From: Tigriopus japonicus
Lineage: Eukaryota > Arthropoda > Copepoda > Harpacticoida > Harpacticidae
Assembly: GCA_010645155.1 (NCBI GenBank)
Contig: JAAGOF010000323.1
Location: 294,981 to 358,980, forward strand
DNA length: 64,000 nucleotides
Reading direction: 5' to 3'
Shown piece by piece: positions 14,548 through 25,800 of this stretch; positions within the stretch are counted from its first letter, which is position 1; each line of letters begins with the position of its first letter. A program made the translations under genes and the position numbers. Below the pieces are notes generated by a model that was given only the letters and a program-made list of their open reading frames with translations, was not told the DNA's origin and did no database searches.

Positions 14548-14553
14548 TTTATT
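14548..14553 (-). terminator. AATAAA overlapping the CNOT7 stop codon
   Basis: On the minus strand the CNOT7 gene ends GAA TGA ATAAAC, so the last base of the stop codon is the first base of AATAAA. If used, the 3' UTR would be only about 15-30 nt. No other AATAAA or ATTAAA stood out in the next 350 nt. Confidence 0.4.
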
Positions 14554-15945
14554 CATTCCTCGAGTGTGGCGGCGGTTGTGCCCGAGCCCGAATCTGAATC
14601 CGAATCTGTGGCGGCCGAGTTCTCTTTCGAGCTCTGGCCAGAAACGCCTCCAGTACCTCCTGCCGTGCCAGTATTGTTGGGACTGGGACTGGCGGGTTTG
14701 CTGCTGTCGTTGTTAGAGGCGGGGGCGGGCGTGGACGATCCCGAAGGTGTGGATGAGGAGGCGGTGGTTGGGGGAACGATGACTGCCGGATTGGCCGCCG
14801 CCGGTGGAACGGCGGCTGCGGCAATGGTGGCCAGATTGGAGCAGCTGTTGTTGGCCGACGAGGTCACGACGAAGTTAGTACCCAAGCCATAAAGATGGCC
14901 CGAGTACTTGCTGTCGTCGATGTCGTCTTCGAAGAACATCTCCTTCATGCGGAAGAAGGTCTGACCGGTGAGAAGCGAGTCGGATCCGGCCTGATGCTGG
15001 GGTCCGATGCGTTGGACCTCGAGCTCATTGGCCACCTCCTGGAGACCGCCCTTGAGGTTCTTGGTGCTCTTCATGAGGTACTTGACGTCGTACACGTTGG
15101 GGAAATAGAGTTTCAGGATCTCGAAGAACTCGCCCTCGGTCTTGGGCAAAGGTTGGTTGGTGAGGAGCTTGAGGAGGTATCCGAAATCGTAGCCGCTGTG
15201 AAACGACAGCCACTTGACGGGCTCCATGAGCACGAGCCCGGAGGTCAGCATCATCTCGGCAAAGAGCGTGGGGTCGATGCCTTCTTGCTCATGCTTCTCG
15301 AACTGGATGCCCGAGGTCTGGAGCAGCTCCACAGAGTCCTCGGCATACATATCCTCGGTCAAATTGAACTTGAAGTTGAACTGCCACGTAGACGGACCTT
15401 GCACGGGCAAATGGCCTTTCTCGTCCTGAAAGGTCAGACCCAACTGGATAATCTTAAGCAAGTCCACATTGCAACGCAGAAGCTGATACTGATAATCCGC
15501 TGTTGATTTAAACTCGCCTGTAACAAAAAAAAGCCCGAAATCTTAAAAAACTCCATCCCATAACAAAGGCCTGTCTGGCCTTTCTTTGTTCCCTCGTTAT
15601 TTTTGTCCATCTTCCTAGAAACAAAGATCCTTTGTTCTCGTTTTTTGGTTTCTACTCACCAATGGGCCTGGCTACCACTCCGGGGAACTCCGTATCCATG
15701 GCCACGTAATGGTACTTTTGGACCACGTGGCACAAACTCTTAAACTCTTCCTCCAAATTGTGATTCCAAACTTCGCGAATCCCGCAGTCCTCGTTGTTGT
15801 TGGTCGTCCCACCGCCCCCCGTGCCTCCCGTCCCATGGGTCCCACCGCCGGCTCCGCCCACAAAGGTCATACCGTTAGTGCTCCAAACCTGGCCCGCCCC
15901 TCCATGCGCCCCGCCCACCATCCCGAACTGGCTTAAATCCGGCAT
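14553..15945 (-). CDS. CNOT7: CCR4-NOT deadenylase subunit CNOT7/POP2 (CAF1)
   Basis: This two-exon gene encodes a 416-residue DEDD-type poly(A) 3'-exonuclease, the catalytic CAF1 subunit of the CCR4-NOT complex that shortens mRNA tails. Exons are 15945-15660 and 15517-14553, with a GT-AG intron of 142 nt in phase 1. The core (about residues 55-315) aligns with human CNOT7 almost gap-free. Active-site residues are D84 and E86 (AMDTEFPG), D206 (FHSGYDFGY), and H270 and D275 ([12 protein letters not shown]). The human protein is 285 residues. This one has an extra Gly-rich N-terminus of about 45 residues and a C-terminal tail of about 100 residues rich in Ala, Pro, Ser and Thr. The tail ends in an SDSDSDSG acidic run, looks disordered, and may recruit partners. 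The start is the first Met and the Gly-rich segment is in frame with the core, but a downstream start cannot be excluded. Confidence 0.93.
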
Positions 15946-15974
15946 TTTCCTCGTCGTCGTAGTCCGGTGTCAAA

Positions 15975-15997
15975 GCAAGAAAGAAAGAAAGAAAGAA
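15975..15997. repeat. GAAA tetranucleotide microsatellite
   Basis: Five or so GAAA/AAGA units lie about 30 bp upstream of the CNOT7 start codon, in its presumed 5' UTR or core promoter. On the sense strand this is a TTTC pyrimidine tract. Confidence 0.8.
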
Positions 15998-16262
15998 GGC
16001 CCTAAGCGCTTAGGGCGCCACCCCAAAATCCATGAGGATCAACGGAGATGGGGGTGTGGTTGGGTGGTTCAGTGGGTGGATCTTGGAAGCTCTCCACACG
16101 GTTCGAACGTCGAGGCGGGTTGAAACTAGCGAAGATGCGCACTCTCAATGAGTCTTTGCAGGGATTGATTGAGACTGGCTTTTTCGGAACGGGCGTGAGA
16201 AGCAGTGTTGCTGTATGATGATGACGAAAATAAGCATAAGAAATGCCAGAGGGATACCCAAA

Positions 16263-16864
16263 TAGTGATGTGACTTGGACGCTTGGGCAAGCTTTTTTTC
16301 GTGACATCTTACACTGGGGTCGCCAATTTACCTTTAGTGAAATGGTATTCCCTTCTGCCTACCTATCTTAATAAATCGGTTTTTCATTAACAAGGACTGA
16401 AACGCGCCCCTGACTTTTGTAACTTTGGATCAGGGTTGCAAATTGACCTCAAATTTGTGTTTGCTTGAGTTGGTTAACAATAGTGATGTGACTTGGTGTG
16501 TTGGGCAAGCTTTTTTGCGCGAGGTCGTAAGGTAGTGTCGCCAATTGACCTTTGAAATCGTATTCCTCTTTGCTTACCAATCTTCAAAAACCTGTTTTTT
16601 CATCAAAGAGAACGGAACGGCGTCCCTAACTTTTGTGACTTCTGAACAGGGTTGCAAATGACACTCAAATTTGTTTTTGCTGATATAGCTGAGCACAACA
16701 CGAAATCTCCATTAGGTGACCCTACCTTGCGACCTCGCGCAAAAAAGCTTGCCCAACACACCAAGTCACATCACTAGTTAACAACGCACAAAATCTCCAT
16801 TAGGTGACCCTACCTTGCAACCTCCCGTGAAAAAACTTGCCCAAGCCCAGATTTTACATCACTA
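16263..16864. mobile_element. hAT-like non-autonomous element, older host copy
   Basis: It starts TAGTGATGTGACTTGG and ends with ...CATCACTA, and is flanked by a perfect 8-bp target-site duplication TACCCAAA (16255-16262 and 16865-16872). Ends of the YARNG type plus 8-bp duplications are typical of the hAT superfamily. The copy is split by a younger relative at 16481-16776; without that insertion and one TSD copy it is about 298 bp. Its sequence is clearly diverged from the younger copies but collinear with them. No transposase is encoded. Confidence 0.88.
16481..16776. mobile_element. hAT-like non-autonomous element, nested young copy
   Basis: This 296-bp copy begins TAGTGATGTGACTTGGTGTG and ends with the matching inverted repeat, with terminal repeats of roughly 45 bp. 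It is flanked by a perfect 8-bp duplication GTTAACAA (16473-16480 and 16777-16784). It lies wholly inside the older copy at 16263-16864. By eye it is about 95% identical to the copy at 17863-18159, so both moved more recently than their host. It has no coding capacity. Confidence 0.92.
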
Positions 16865-17701
16865 TACCCAAAGGAAAAGGAGAGATATCTAAACCATAGA
16901 TATACTGGAATTATATGTGGTTAACCTGAAAATTTATCAAGATAGCCCAATCATGATTTAGCTCTGGTCAGGAAATGGTACTTGGTCATTGTTGTTGGTA
17001 GATGCTGTTTTTTTTAAATCTTTTTAATACCAAGCAAAAAATGATAAAGCAAGGCAAGAATGACTCAAGGAAGGATAAATTACAGAATACCACATACGGC
17101 CTAGTTACTACAATGAAAACTCAAGGGAACATTTACTGCACTGAAATAATCTCTCTTTTTAGTACAATGACAGGCTTAAGCTGCATTTCAGTAATTTGTC
17201 CTGAGAAATTAAGATGTCCTTGACCAAGGCTATTTATGAATCATAGTCTAGACAACAGTATGAGAAGGCATCTTTTTGTCTAACACTTCAATCCGTCTAA
17301 AATAGTTCAAGGTTCTGTTGTGATTACACGGGGAGCTGATCGCTTCTGTTGTTAGTAAGCAAAATGCACTTTTTGGAGGGAGCCACCTAAAATGGTAGTA
17401 AACAACATAAATCAGTCACTAAAAGGAACCCTGTTTTCCAATCCGCGTATGTGCGTTGGAGTGAGCATTCTTTGATGGATATTTTCGAAAAAAGCCAAAT
17501 AGAGGAAAGATTTTACTTCAAGAATGTGGCATGCATGAACAATTTTTATGTCGTTCCAGCTTCTCCAAAAAAATTGTAACACTGATTTGAATACGTTTGT
17601 TTCATTTCATTCAACACTAATCAAATAAGTAAAATATATTTGCTGGAGGCAAAGCCGCCACACTCTCAAGTGATCAAAATGACACCTCGCGGGGTTAACA
17701 A
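16865..17701. other. Spacer between hAT-like elements
   Basis: This is unremarkable AT-rich sequence between two transposon insertions. Open frames are short and without family features. The last eight bases (17694-17701) are the left target-site copy of the next element. Confidence 0.45.
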
Positions 17702-18313
17702 TACTGATGTGTTTCGAGTTGGATTTTTGGCAGAGTTTTGCCATTTTGGTTTTTAGGGTCAAAAAGCAGACCACAACTAAGCTTTTCAACAGTCCATAGA
17801 CTTTATCTACCACAAAATATGGCAGCACTGCCAACTCGAAATCCATTTTTATAACTATCCATTAGTGATGTGACTTGGTGTGTTGGACAAGCTTTTTGCG
17901 CGAGGTCGTAAGGTAGTGTCGCCAATCGACCTTTGTGAAATCGTATTCGGCTTTGCTTACCAATCTTCAAAAACCTGTTTTTTTATCAAGGAGAACGGAA
18001 CGGCGTCCCTAACTTTTGTGACTTCTGAACAGGGTTGCAAATGACACTCAAATTTGTGTTTGCTGATATAGCTGAGCACAATACGAAATCTCCATTAGGT
18101 GACCCTACCTTGCGACCTCGCGCAAAAAAGCTTGCCCAACACACCAAGTCACATCACTACTATCCATGGAACTCGAAATCGAACTAGTTTTAGTGTTGCC
18201 AAATTGGTCCCTGTTTAGGTCCTACCAAAAATTTAAATACAACTTGCCCTATTTAACAGCAATGAATTTCCGAGTCAAAACTGGCAGCACTCCTGGTTCT
18301 AAACTCATCACTA
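17702..18313. mobile_element. Older hAT-like element hosting a young insertion
   Basis: The left end TACTGATGTGTTT and right end ...AACTCATCACTA are weak inverted repeats. The flanks GTTAACAA (17694-17701) and GTAAACAA (18314-18321) are an 8-bp duplication with one mismatch. The interior differs from the 16.3- and 17.9-kb copies, so it is a distinct, older family in the same superfamily. The copy at 17863-18159 has inserted into it. Removing that insertion leaves about 307 bp. Confidence 0.65.
17863..18159. mobile_element. hAT-like non-autonomous element, second young copy
   Basis: This 297-bp copy has the TAGTGATGTGACTTGG terminal repeats and a perfect 8-bp duplication CTATCCAT (17855-17862 and 18160-18167). 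It is nearly identical to 16481-16776, with roughly a dozen differences seen on reading them side by side. It sits inside the older element at 17702-18313 and contains no gene. Confidence 0.92.
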
Positions 18314-19053
18314 GTAAACAAGTCATAATTCAAAGCTGAATTATTAATAAAGTGTCGCTGAGTCAACTGTTTAATTGTTTGATGACTGTTGCTAGATAAA
18401 GATTGCCAGGTCTTACTTTTCAATGTCATATCAGATTCTTTTGTACCAATACCAATAAGTGTTAAAATATATATACATTACGTGTGAGAAAAGGACTTAA
18501 TGAACTCATAAACTAGCATGTTGGATGTAAATTTTTTGGTCTCTGTGTTTTTATTTGAAAACTTTAAAGAAAGAAATAATTTTGAGCAATATTTGTTGCT
18601 GTTGCTTGGTTCCCCATTGCAAAAAAACTCACTAAAGTCTAGCTCATTAAATATGGCGAAAAAAAAAACTAAATGGCGAAATAAAACAAGCAAGGCTTAT
18701 GAAAAGTACCTACACAATCATACCAAAATTGTGTTTGAAAAAGCCTACTTTTAAGGAAATAACTCTTTTGAATGGTAGATGGCGCTAGTACAACTTCACT
18801 TTAAACGTTTATGACGTTTACTCGAAAAAGCCCATGGGCTTGACAGTCTTCGTTAAATCAAAGCATAAACATTGATAGTTCAAACAAAAATATATTTTTT
18901 CTAAGACTGAGGTAAATGAATTCTCGGTCGGACCCAAATTTGAATTTCTCTTTGACCTTCGTCCAATCTAACCCTTCAATTGATTTAAGGGGGAAATTTC
19001 CAAAATCTAGCGACACTGGCGAGACAGACCCTATAATTCAGGGTGATCCGGAG
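18314..19053. other. Spacer between hAT-like elements
   Basis: AT-rich with no supported gene or repeat. Its last eight bases (19046-19053, ATCCGGAG) are the left target-site duplication of the next element. Confidence 0.45.
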
Positions 19054-19761
19054 TAGTGATGTGACTTGGGCAAGTAATGAGTCATCACAAACACCCAAGA
19101 ACAAGTTGTTGACAAGCATTACTTGGGCAATACACCAATACACTTCCCAAGCTCAAGGAACATCGGAAGATGCAGTTGCCGGCAGTTGCTCTTTGAAGAG
19201 TTAAGATACTTGCAGTGTGACTTAGAAGAAAAAAATGTCAAGTTGCATTTTCGATGATCTTTTGACCTTAATAATTTAGCAATAAATAGTGGAAGTGATA
19301 CAAAAAAAATATTTCAATTTGGATAGCATTTGCAAAACCACGGTTTTTTTGTTTCGGTTCTAGGCCACACATGAATGCACTTTTGAGGCTAATCAAGACC
19401 GAGATTTAGAAGTCACACTTCCAGAACAATCTCGTTTACTCAGAGTTGCCGGCATGAAAAAGTAAAATGCCAAATCTTTTTTTAGTATTCTCGAAATATT
19501 TTGCATTTCCCCATGTGAGAGAATTGAAGTGTGTAATTTTCTTAAAAATACATCCTTTCAAAGGTATGGGCCCTATTTAACTGAATCAGCCTGGTTTAGT
19601 GAAATTCGGATGGCAAGTTTATTCTTCGTTCAAAGCAAATTTGGCAAACCTGTTAGCTGGGAAAAGTACTTGTACAAGCACCCAAGCTATGCCAAGCTTC
19701 AGCAAGCCCAAGCATTGTGCCAATACAGCTTGCCCAATCTCTTGTTTGCCCCCCATCACTA
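19054..19761. mobile_element. 708-bp hAT-like non-autonomous element
   Basis: It starts TAGTGATGTGACTTGGGCAAG and ends ...CCCCATCACTA, flanked by a perfect 8-bp duplication ATCCGGAG (19046-19053 and 19762-19769). Both ends carry clusters of CCCAAG/CTTGGG and CAAGC words (left about 19067-19160, right about 19675-19740) that look like subterminal transposase-binding repeats. The same CTTGGGC word occurs in the 300-bp copies, which suggests one transposase moves both. The interior shows no transposase. Confidence 0.9.
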
Positions 19762-20985
19762 ATCCGGAGTGTCCGAGACTACAAGGATGGCGTCATTTTT
19801 TGGCAGACATTGATGGCTGAGAAACTGGTTTGGTTGTGTGAGCTTTTGCATTTCATTTCAGTTAGGACCATTATCAAACATTCTTTTATATCATATTTTG
19901 ATAAGATGACAATGAATTGGAATGCTTGTGGAAGGCGAAATAGGCTTATTTTTGCTCTAGTCCAAACATAGATTACTTCAAACCAATTCTTGAGCGACTC
20001 ATTTGCAGCTTCTTGACCTGTCACCTGTCATATGCAAATACAACACAAATGCTACCGAAGGTAATTAAGATAATGATATCAAAAGTTGTTTCTACTTTTG
20101 ATCTAACAAAATCATTTAAGTAACACTTTTTGAAAATTTAATGTTTGGTAAAAAAAATCATGGTTTAAGTGGTATTCAGTTTTTGTTGGACCATTTGTCC
20201 AATCTTGGAAGAAATCAAATCAATAATTCGAATTGATAGTCTCTCTTCAGTCCTCTTTAATTCCCTTTAAAATCGCATAATTAGGGCGACAATGTGCCAT
20301 TCTTTCGAAACAAAATGTTTTCAAACAATTTTATAAGCAATTTTCAAATATTTTTTACTTTCACAAACCTCATAGCGTGACCTTGCACAACTCTCATCTT
20401 TCACTAATTACACCATTGAGGTAAAAAATGCAGCAGATATCACATTGAACAATTTCAGCATTGCTTGATTTTATAAGGTTGTGTCATATTTTCACACTAA
20501 AAACAAACGTTAAGTCTGAATGATGAAATGGATTAAAAAGAAAAAGTAACAGCCGACCACATTTTACATTCTACATAAATAAACAAGAGAATGTTTATTT
20601 TGCTAGCTTGCAAAGTAAAAAATCCTTCCTTTCCTCTGTGTCCGAACATGGTCCGAACCACAAACAAATCACCAGTCCTTTGTCCAAGTTGTCAACCAAT
20701 CCACATTTCGAAACTCAGTTTCAGTCACCCTGGATCTTGCAGAAAAAGAACTTTTTTTCTTTGAGCGCAACGTCATGTTCTCGATCGTTCACGCTCGGAT
20801 TGTTCTTCTGGCTTCGCTGCAAACGGAACTTTCAAAACGAATCTCTCAACCTCAGAATTGAGTTTCGCGCCGTTTCCTAAACCAGGAAATTGACTTTTTT
20901 CAAAGTCGCCCAACTTTTGGGGGAATCTGCGCATCTCATTACTGTGTATTGATCGCCTTGAGGAGGACACACGTCCAAAGAACGA

Positions 20986-21009
20986 ATTGAAGCGACGAGT
21001 CGCTTCAAT
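20986..21009. repeat. Near-perfect 24-bp palindrome
   Basis: Arms ATTGAAGCGAC and GTCGCTTCAAT (11 bp each, perfect) are separated by two bases. It could be a dimeric protein-binding site, a cruciform, or chance. No gene start is adjacent. Confidence 0.7.
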
Positions 21010-21076
21010 GTTCAACAAGTTCATTCATCTCCCACTCGTTCCTGGGGACTCAGTTAATTTGAGCATATTTAATCTG

Positions 21077-21259
21077 CTAATTGTTATGCGCGGCGCGGCA
21101 TCCAAGGGTCGCGCCTGTTCTTGTTGATGTTGTTGTTGTGGTGGTATTGGTGGTTGGTGCTGCTGACACGGTAAACAAGTCCGAAAAGATGCAAATCAGT
21201 CCGATTACGAATACAAAGAATGAGGAAAGCAGCCGGGAAAGTGTTAATTCCCCACTCAT
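21077..21259 (-). CDS. Candidate small secreted Thr-rich peptide
   Basis: This 60-codon open frame starts with a convincing signal-peptide pattern: a polar N-region followed by a hydrophobic stretch at about residues 9-30 (LLSSFFVFVIGLICIF). A possible cleavage site comes after VSAA. A run of Thr and Asn (about 36-46) follows, then a short tail with one Cys. No intron donor that would extend it was obvious, and no homologue is recognised. The Thr run comes from an ACA/ACC-type simple repeat, so this may be an accidental frame. Confidence 0.2.
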   Translation of the reverse strand: MSGELTLSRLLSSFFVFVIGLICIFSDLFTVSAAPTTNTTTTTTSTRTGATLGCRAAHNN

Positions 21260-22829
21260 TGCACTTGACGAGAATCTCTCAATGGGGAAATGATGTCTCT
21301 GTCTTGGCGGATTATAAATTCAAATCATGCATTGGGTGCGGCGGGTATGTTTAAGAACTTGACATTGGTATGAATGGCTAAAGAGTCAACTCATGGATAT
21401 TTTTTTTTCTCTCCTTGGGCTTTTTCCTGAAGAAATTGTAAGGTTATCGTATTTATATGGAACTTTGGCTGTTCCTCTTGAAAAGGTCATTTTGGAACAA
21501 TTGGGTAATTCAGGACCTTGGCGCTCTTGAGGCCCTCTTTCATTAGTGTGAGGGCCTTGAAGGGTGTGGGTAAAGGCATTTGAAGGATCTTTTGACCTCC
21601 TCTATTCTGAATTGCTAATTGACCTCTCTTAACCAGGGATCATACTCAAATGGGTCAGGAAAGTATTTTCTTCCTCGGCTCAAACGGGAGAGGCGTGATC
21701 TCCTATGGATAATGCCACCAATTATCCAATACTTTTTTCTCTCAACAAGTTCACCACCAAATTGCATCATCAAATATTCATTTATTCACCATATTAGGGT
21801 AAGTCCAGGGAAAAAGAGTTTTTTTCCTCACTTGTTCACCCTGTTTAGTCGTGAGAGAAGAATAAATCAAGAGATCCTCAAAGCGAAACATAGCGTTGCT
21901 TTTTCAACTTGCATTATATTGAGAAAAAGGGCCCTCTAAATGGCTCCCTTCGGAGCTGACGCGGATTTTGCGTCAGAAACTTCTCAAACTAGAGCTCGTC
22001 TCATATGCAAATTCTTATGCAGTTCATTTGGTTCTTGGGAGTAGTGGAAGAAGACTTTCCACCAATATTTTAAGGACCAGCGACACTTGTTTCATGAATA
22101 ATTAGATCCAGCTCCTATTGCACTCTTACCAACCCATCCTCGCGATTGTCGCGATATGGTCTGTCCGGGTGCAAGGAATTGGCAAATTAATTTAATTTCC
22201 CCAATTTCAGAGTGTGGCTGGACTTCAAGTGAAACATTCTAGGCCTGAAAAGTTCCCCCACCCTCCCTATGTTCATCTTTTACGGTAGCAGAAGTAGCTC
22301 ACTAGTTGTTCTTCAGCTTCTTTATTCGTTATGCGTTGAATATATTTACATATTCCGTGCCCGACCAAACACACAAGTGCAATGACGGCGTAAACTCAAC
22401 ATTGAGCAAACGGTCCATCCGAGATGCCCCAGAACTACCACTCTTTTCTTTTCCGTTCCCTGTCCAAAGGTAGGTCTAAACTCGGTCGGTAAATACCCGA
22501 TAATCAGCAGTTGTTTCATTTCTTTATTTCCCCTCTATCCGATGTTTTATCTATTTTTGGGTAATGTGTGTGTGTTTGTATATTGTGTGTCTTGCAGAAG
22601 GAGCCTCTCTAGGCTCCTTTGTCTTGATTTCTTGCCTCGCCAGTTGCTCGTTGGGGTTCGTGGATTCGGGTATGGTACGTACACTACATCCAGTGCTAGT
22701 GGAGTGTATAGGGAAAAAGTTACGGCGATACACCGAGCAAGGAGGGGATTTCTGGCCTAAATATGACCAGAGAGCAATCTTGACTCTGGTCCTCGAGGGG
22801 TTAGACATCGGAACGTCGAAGTGTGTCCA

Positions 22830-22890
22830 TGTCTCTTTCTTTCTTCTCGGTCTCTCTCTTTCTCTTTGCTTGCTTGCTTCCTTCCTTCGA
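22830..22890. repeat. Pyrimidine-rich low-complexity tract
   Basis: A run of TCTCTTTCTTTC, TCTCTCTC and GCTTGCTTGCTTCC units forms a polypyrimidine stretch on the plus strand. It has no coding value. Confidence 0.75.
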
Positions 22891-25800
22891 CTCTGTCGAC
22901 CTACAGTATTTCTGCAGTGGACTCTAAAGCTCCGAAATGGAACAAAGTAATGACAGCTGACGGCATCTTTCAACTAGATTCAAGCGTAACCATTGTAGAA
23001 GTAAAAGAAAAAAAACATATGTATATTTATTAAAGTGAATTCAACCTATGAGACTTTCAATGCAAACCATGTTAACACTAACTAAATTCAGCTCATGTGG
23101 CCATGTTCATTCAGTATAATTAGAATCGTTTAGACAAAGCAGTAACTTAAACTAAACGTTAATAGTCGAAGGAAGATGTTTGTCATTTTTAACAACTAAA
23201 AACGGCCTCAATATGACTATTGCACCCAAAAGGGTTCTAAAAGGCGCCTAGGCTGAAGTCGACACTCTAAAGTGAGTAGTAGAGTATAAAGTGCTGCGTT
23301 CGTTCGTTGAACAGTAAAGGCTGAGGTTGCAATGAGCTACCAAATGCCCAAAGAGAGAACGAGCCACAGGGTTGCCCTCGTGTTCCAGATCAAGCCTAGC
23401 CAATGAGTCTCCAATACTCCATCTAATGAGCACCTCGTGAACAAAATTTTCAAATCCCATCTAGATCATGCGTCCAATTCTCCGTCAGACCCCAAATGTA
23501 CCGCTCCATCGTCACTCACTTTTCGTCAAATGCTTATAGTACATAAGCCATGCATTTGAAAAGATCGACAACCAAAGGAAAAAAAAATCACTTCCGGAAT
23601 CTCAGCCTTAATTTTTGGAGTTTTCATGTTCCAGAACTCCGTAACCCTGGTCTCGTCATAGCCTCTATCTCAAAGAGTGTTCTGAACGCTGCCATTGGAT
23701 GTTGGCGAGGGAAAAAGACGACGAAAACGAAGCGGGATGGCGGTTTTTCTCCTCTAAATTTCGATAGATTCAGACTCAGAACTCCTTCATCCCTCACTTC
23801 AAGTTTCTTCAGAGCGATGACTTTTAACAGAAGGGGGGGAGGACGAAGTCTTGTAGACACTCCGTTGCGCAGCGATGGTTCTTCAAGATTTATTTCAGAC
23901 ATTGACATCGAACAATCTCCCTCCACCCCCAAAAAACTCGTGTTAGACCTGTTCACCCTTCTGTACCTTGACGTAACTTAAAACAACAATTACTCAACAC
24001 TGAAGGGTTAATCGGCTCTCCCCGGCTTAATATCATTGCCTTAACCCCATTATGGAGCTGGTTGAAGTCCGTGCTTAAATACTTCCGATGAAAGTAGTGG
24101 CTGGCTTTGAAATCTGATCTTTCAACCAGGTGCTTGTTCGTCACCATCACCACCGCCACCGCCATTCATTCAAGTAGTTGCATTGGTGAAACCTCTTTGT
24201 TTCAGTATGTTAGCACCCGGTTGACACACGTGACAACCGTGGTCAACAAGTTGATTGTCTTTCTTTCCACTTTGCCATTGGAATTCATGGTTCTTTAACC
24301 ATTGTTTTGTCTCACACTCAGTCCACGCGAACATCTAAGCCGGTTGCCTCGGACAAATCCAACTGAGATGAATATGCTGGATGAATACACAATCATGGGA
24401 AATTCTCTGAAGTTGAGCCTTAAAGCATTTTGAAACCGGCATATCCATTTCATAATGCTCGGATTAAACCCTCTTGACAAACTTTGGCCGAACAGAGGAG
24501 CATGATTCAACCAAAAAATACGTTCCAGTCGAAAAGTATCCACGGGAAAGAGCTTAAAGGGTGTTTGTGACTTTACGAGTCATTAATAGGGCGTATGTTG
24601 CATGAGGCACATTGCCACAAATGAAACAAAGACGAACGAGGGTCATGAGCCCATTTCTACCCCCTCATCTCTTAGAAGCCAGGCATATTTGGTCTGGGAG
24701 CCAGAAACACTATCTCTCTTGGGTAGAGAGTACGAACCCAGTGTTCCATCCCAAGCCAAGTAGTGTTCCACGACGTAGGTGGTTGACGTCGGGTTCTCCG
24801 CGCTTGTTCCAAATGGATTGTGCCGCATGCAGGAACACTGAGGCTCGACGTGCACAGAATGAGTAAGTGGGACGGCCCTAGGATGTGAAGGGAACCAAGC
24901 GGGGTTGAGATCAGTGGGTGGAACTAGTGGAACACATTTTGAACTTGGGATGGGGAGCAACAAAAACCTTGCTTAGAGTAATCCAGTTCCTCTTCCACTC
25001 AGACACCAAACTATAACGAGATGAAACAGACTAGGCAAAATGGGTTTCAATTCTGGGTAGCTCGAACGTTGGAACTGAAATCCACTGGTTGTCTGTGGTA
25101 GTTCATTTGATGACTCGCTTGGATCACAATGATCACCTGAGGCGATCTCATGAGCGACTCATTAAGTCTAGCCAACCAAGAACCCGGATTGCAATTCTTT
25201 ACTTCTCTTCAAGAGAATTGAGAATAAAATGGCGGTTTGGCAAATACGGCTGATATCATCAGGGAAGAAATCTGTTATCGCCTTTTCAGTGGGTTTCAGG
25301 GCAACCTTCCATGCCATTAGCGATAACTCAATTCCATGACTTTTTGTTCCACCTTTACCACAATAAAGGAACCGACCCTTTTGACCGGTCAAAGTAAATA
25401 AATTGAACAAGTCTGGCGCACAAAAAAGTTGCCAAAGGTGTCTGAAATGTCAGCCTTGGTTCGTCAACTCCATTTCCTTTGGGCTTTAACTTGAATGAAC
25501 TCCATTCGAAACCATCAAACCTCGTTCAAAAAATTCTCTTTGTCAATTGAATGACTCAAGAGACATTAAGCATCGTCAGTAATTATTGAAATCCTTTTTC
25601 ATTGCTCACAATGCAAAAGAAAGGAAACCCAGACAAGCTTTGGTTCGAAATAGTAGCCAAGCAACCAGTGAGTGCGAACGTAAACATGATGTGGGTGCCC
25701 ACAACAGGCACCCTTTGTATTGATGAGTGCCATTCCCTGCGGCAAGTTTCTGTCGCGGAACAAAAAGCTCACTCTCTAAAAAGACCACTCAGCAATTTCC

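Noticed and set aside
14895..15506. 203-codon plus-strand open frame
   Set aside because: It is antisense to the CNOT7 core exon and reflects the GC-rich coding strand.
22551..22973. 140-codon minus-strand open frame
   Set aside because: It lies in low-complexity CT/GA-rich DNA, is mirrored by a plus-strand ORF, and its Arg/Lys/Glu content comes from the repeat.
23550..23981. 143-codon plus-strand open frame
   Set aside because: No domain, no splice-compatible partners, and a similarly long frame exists on the opposite strand.
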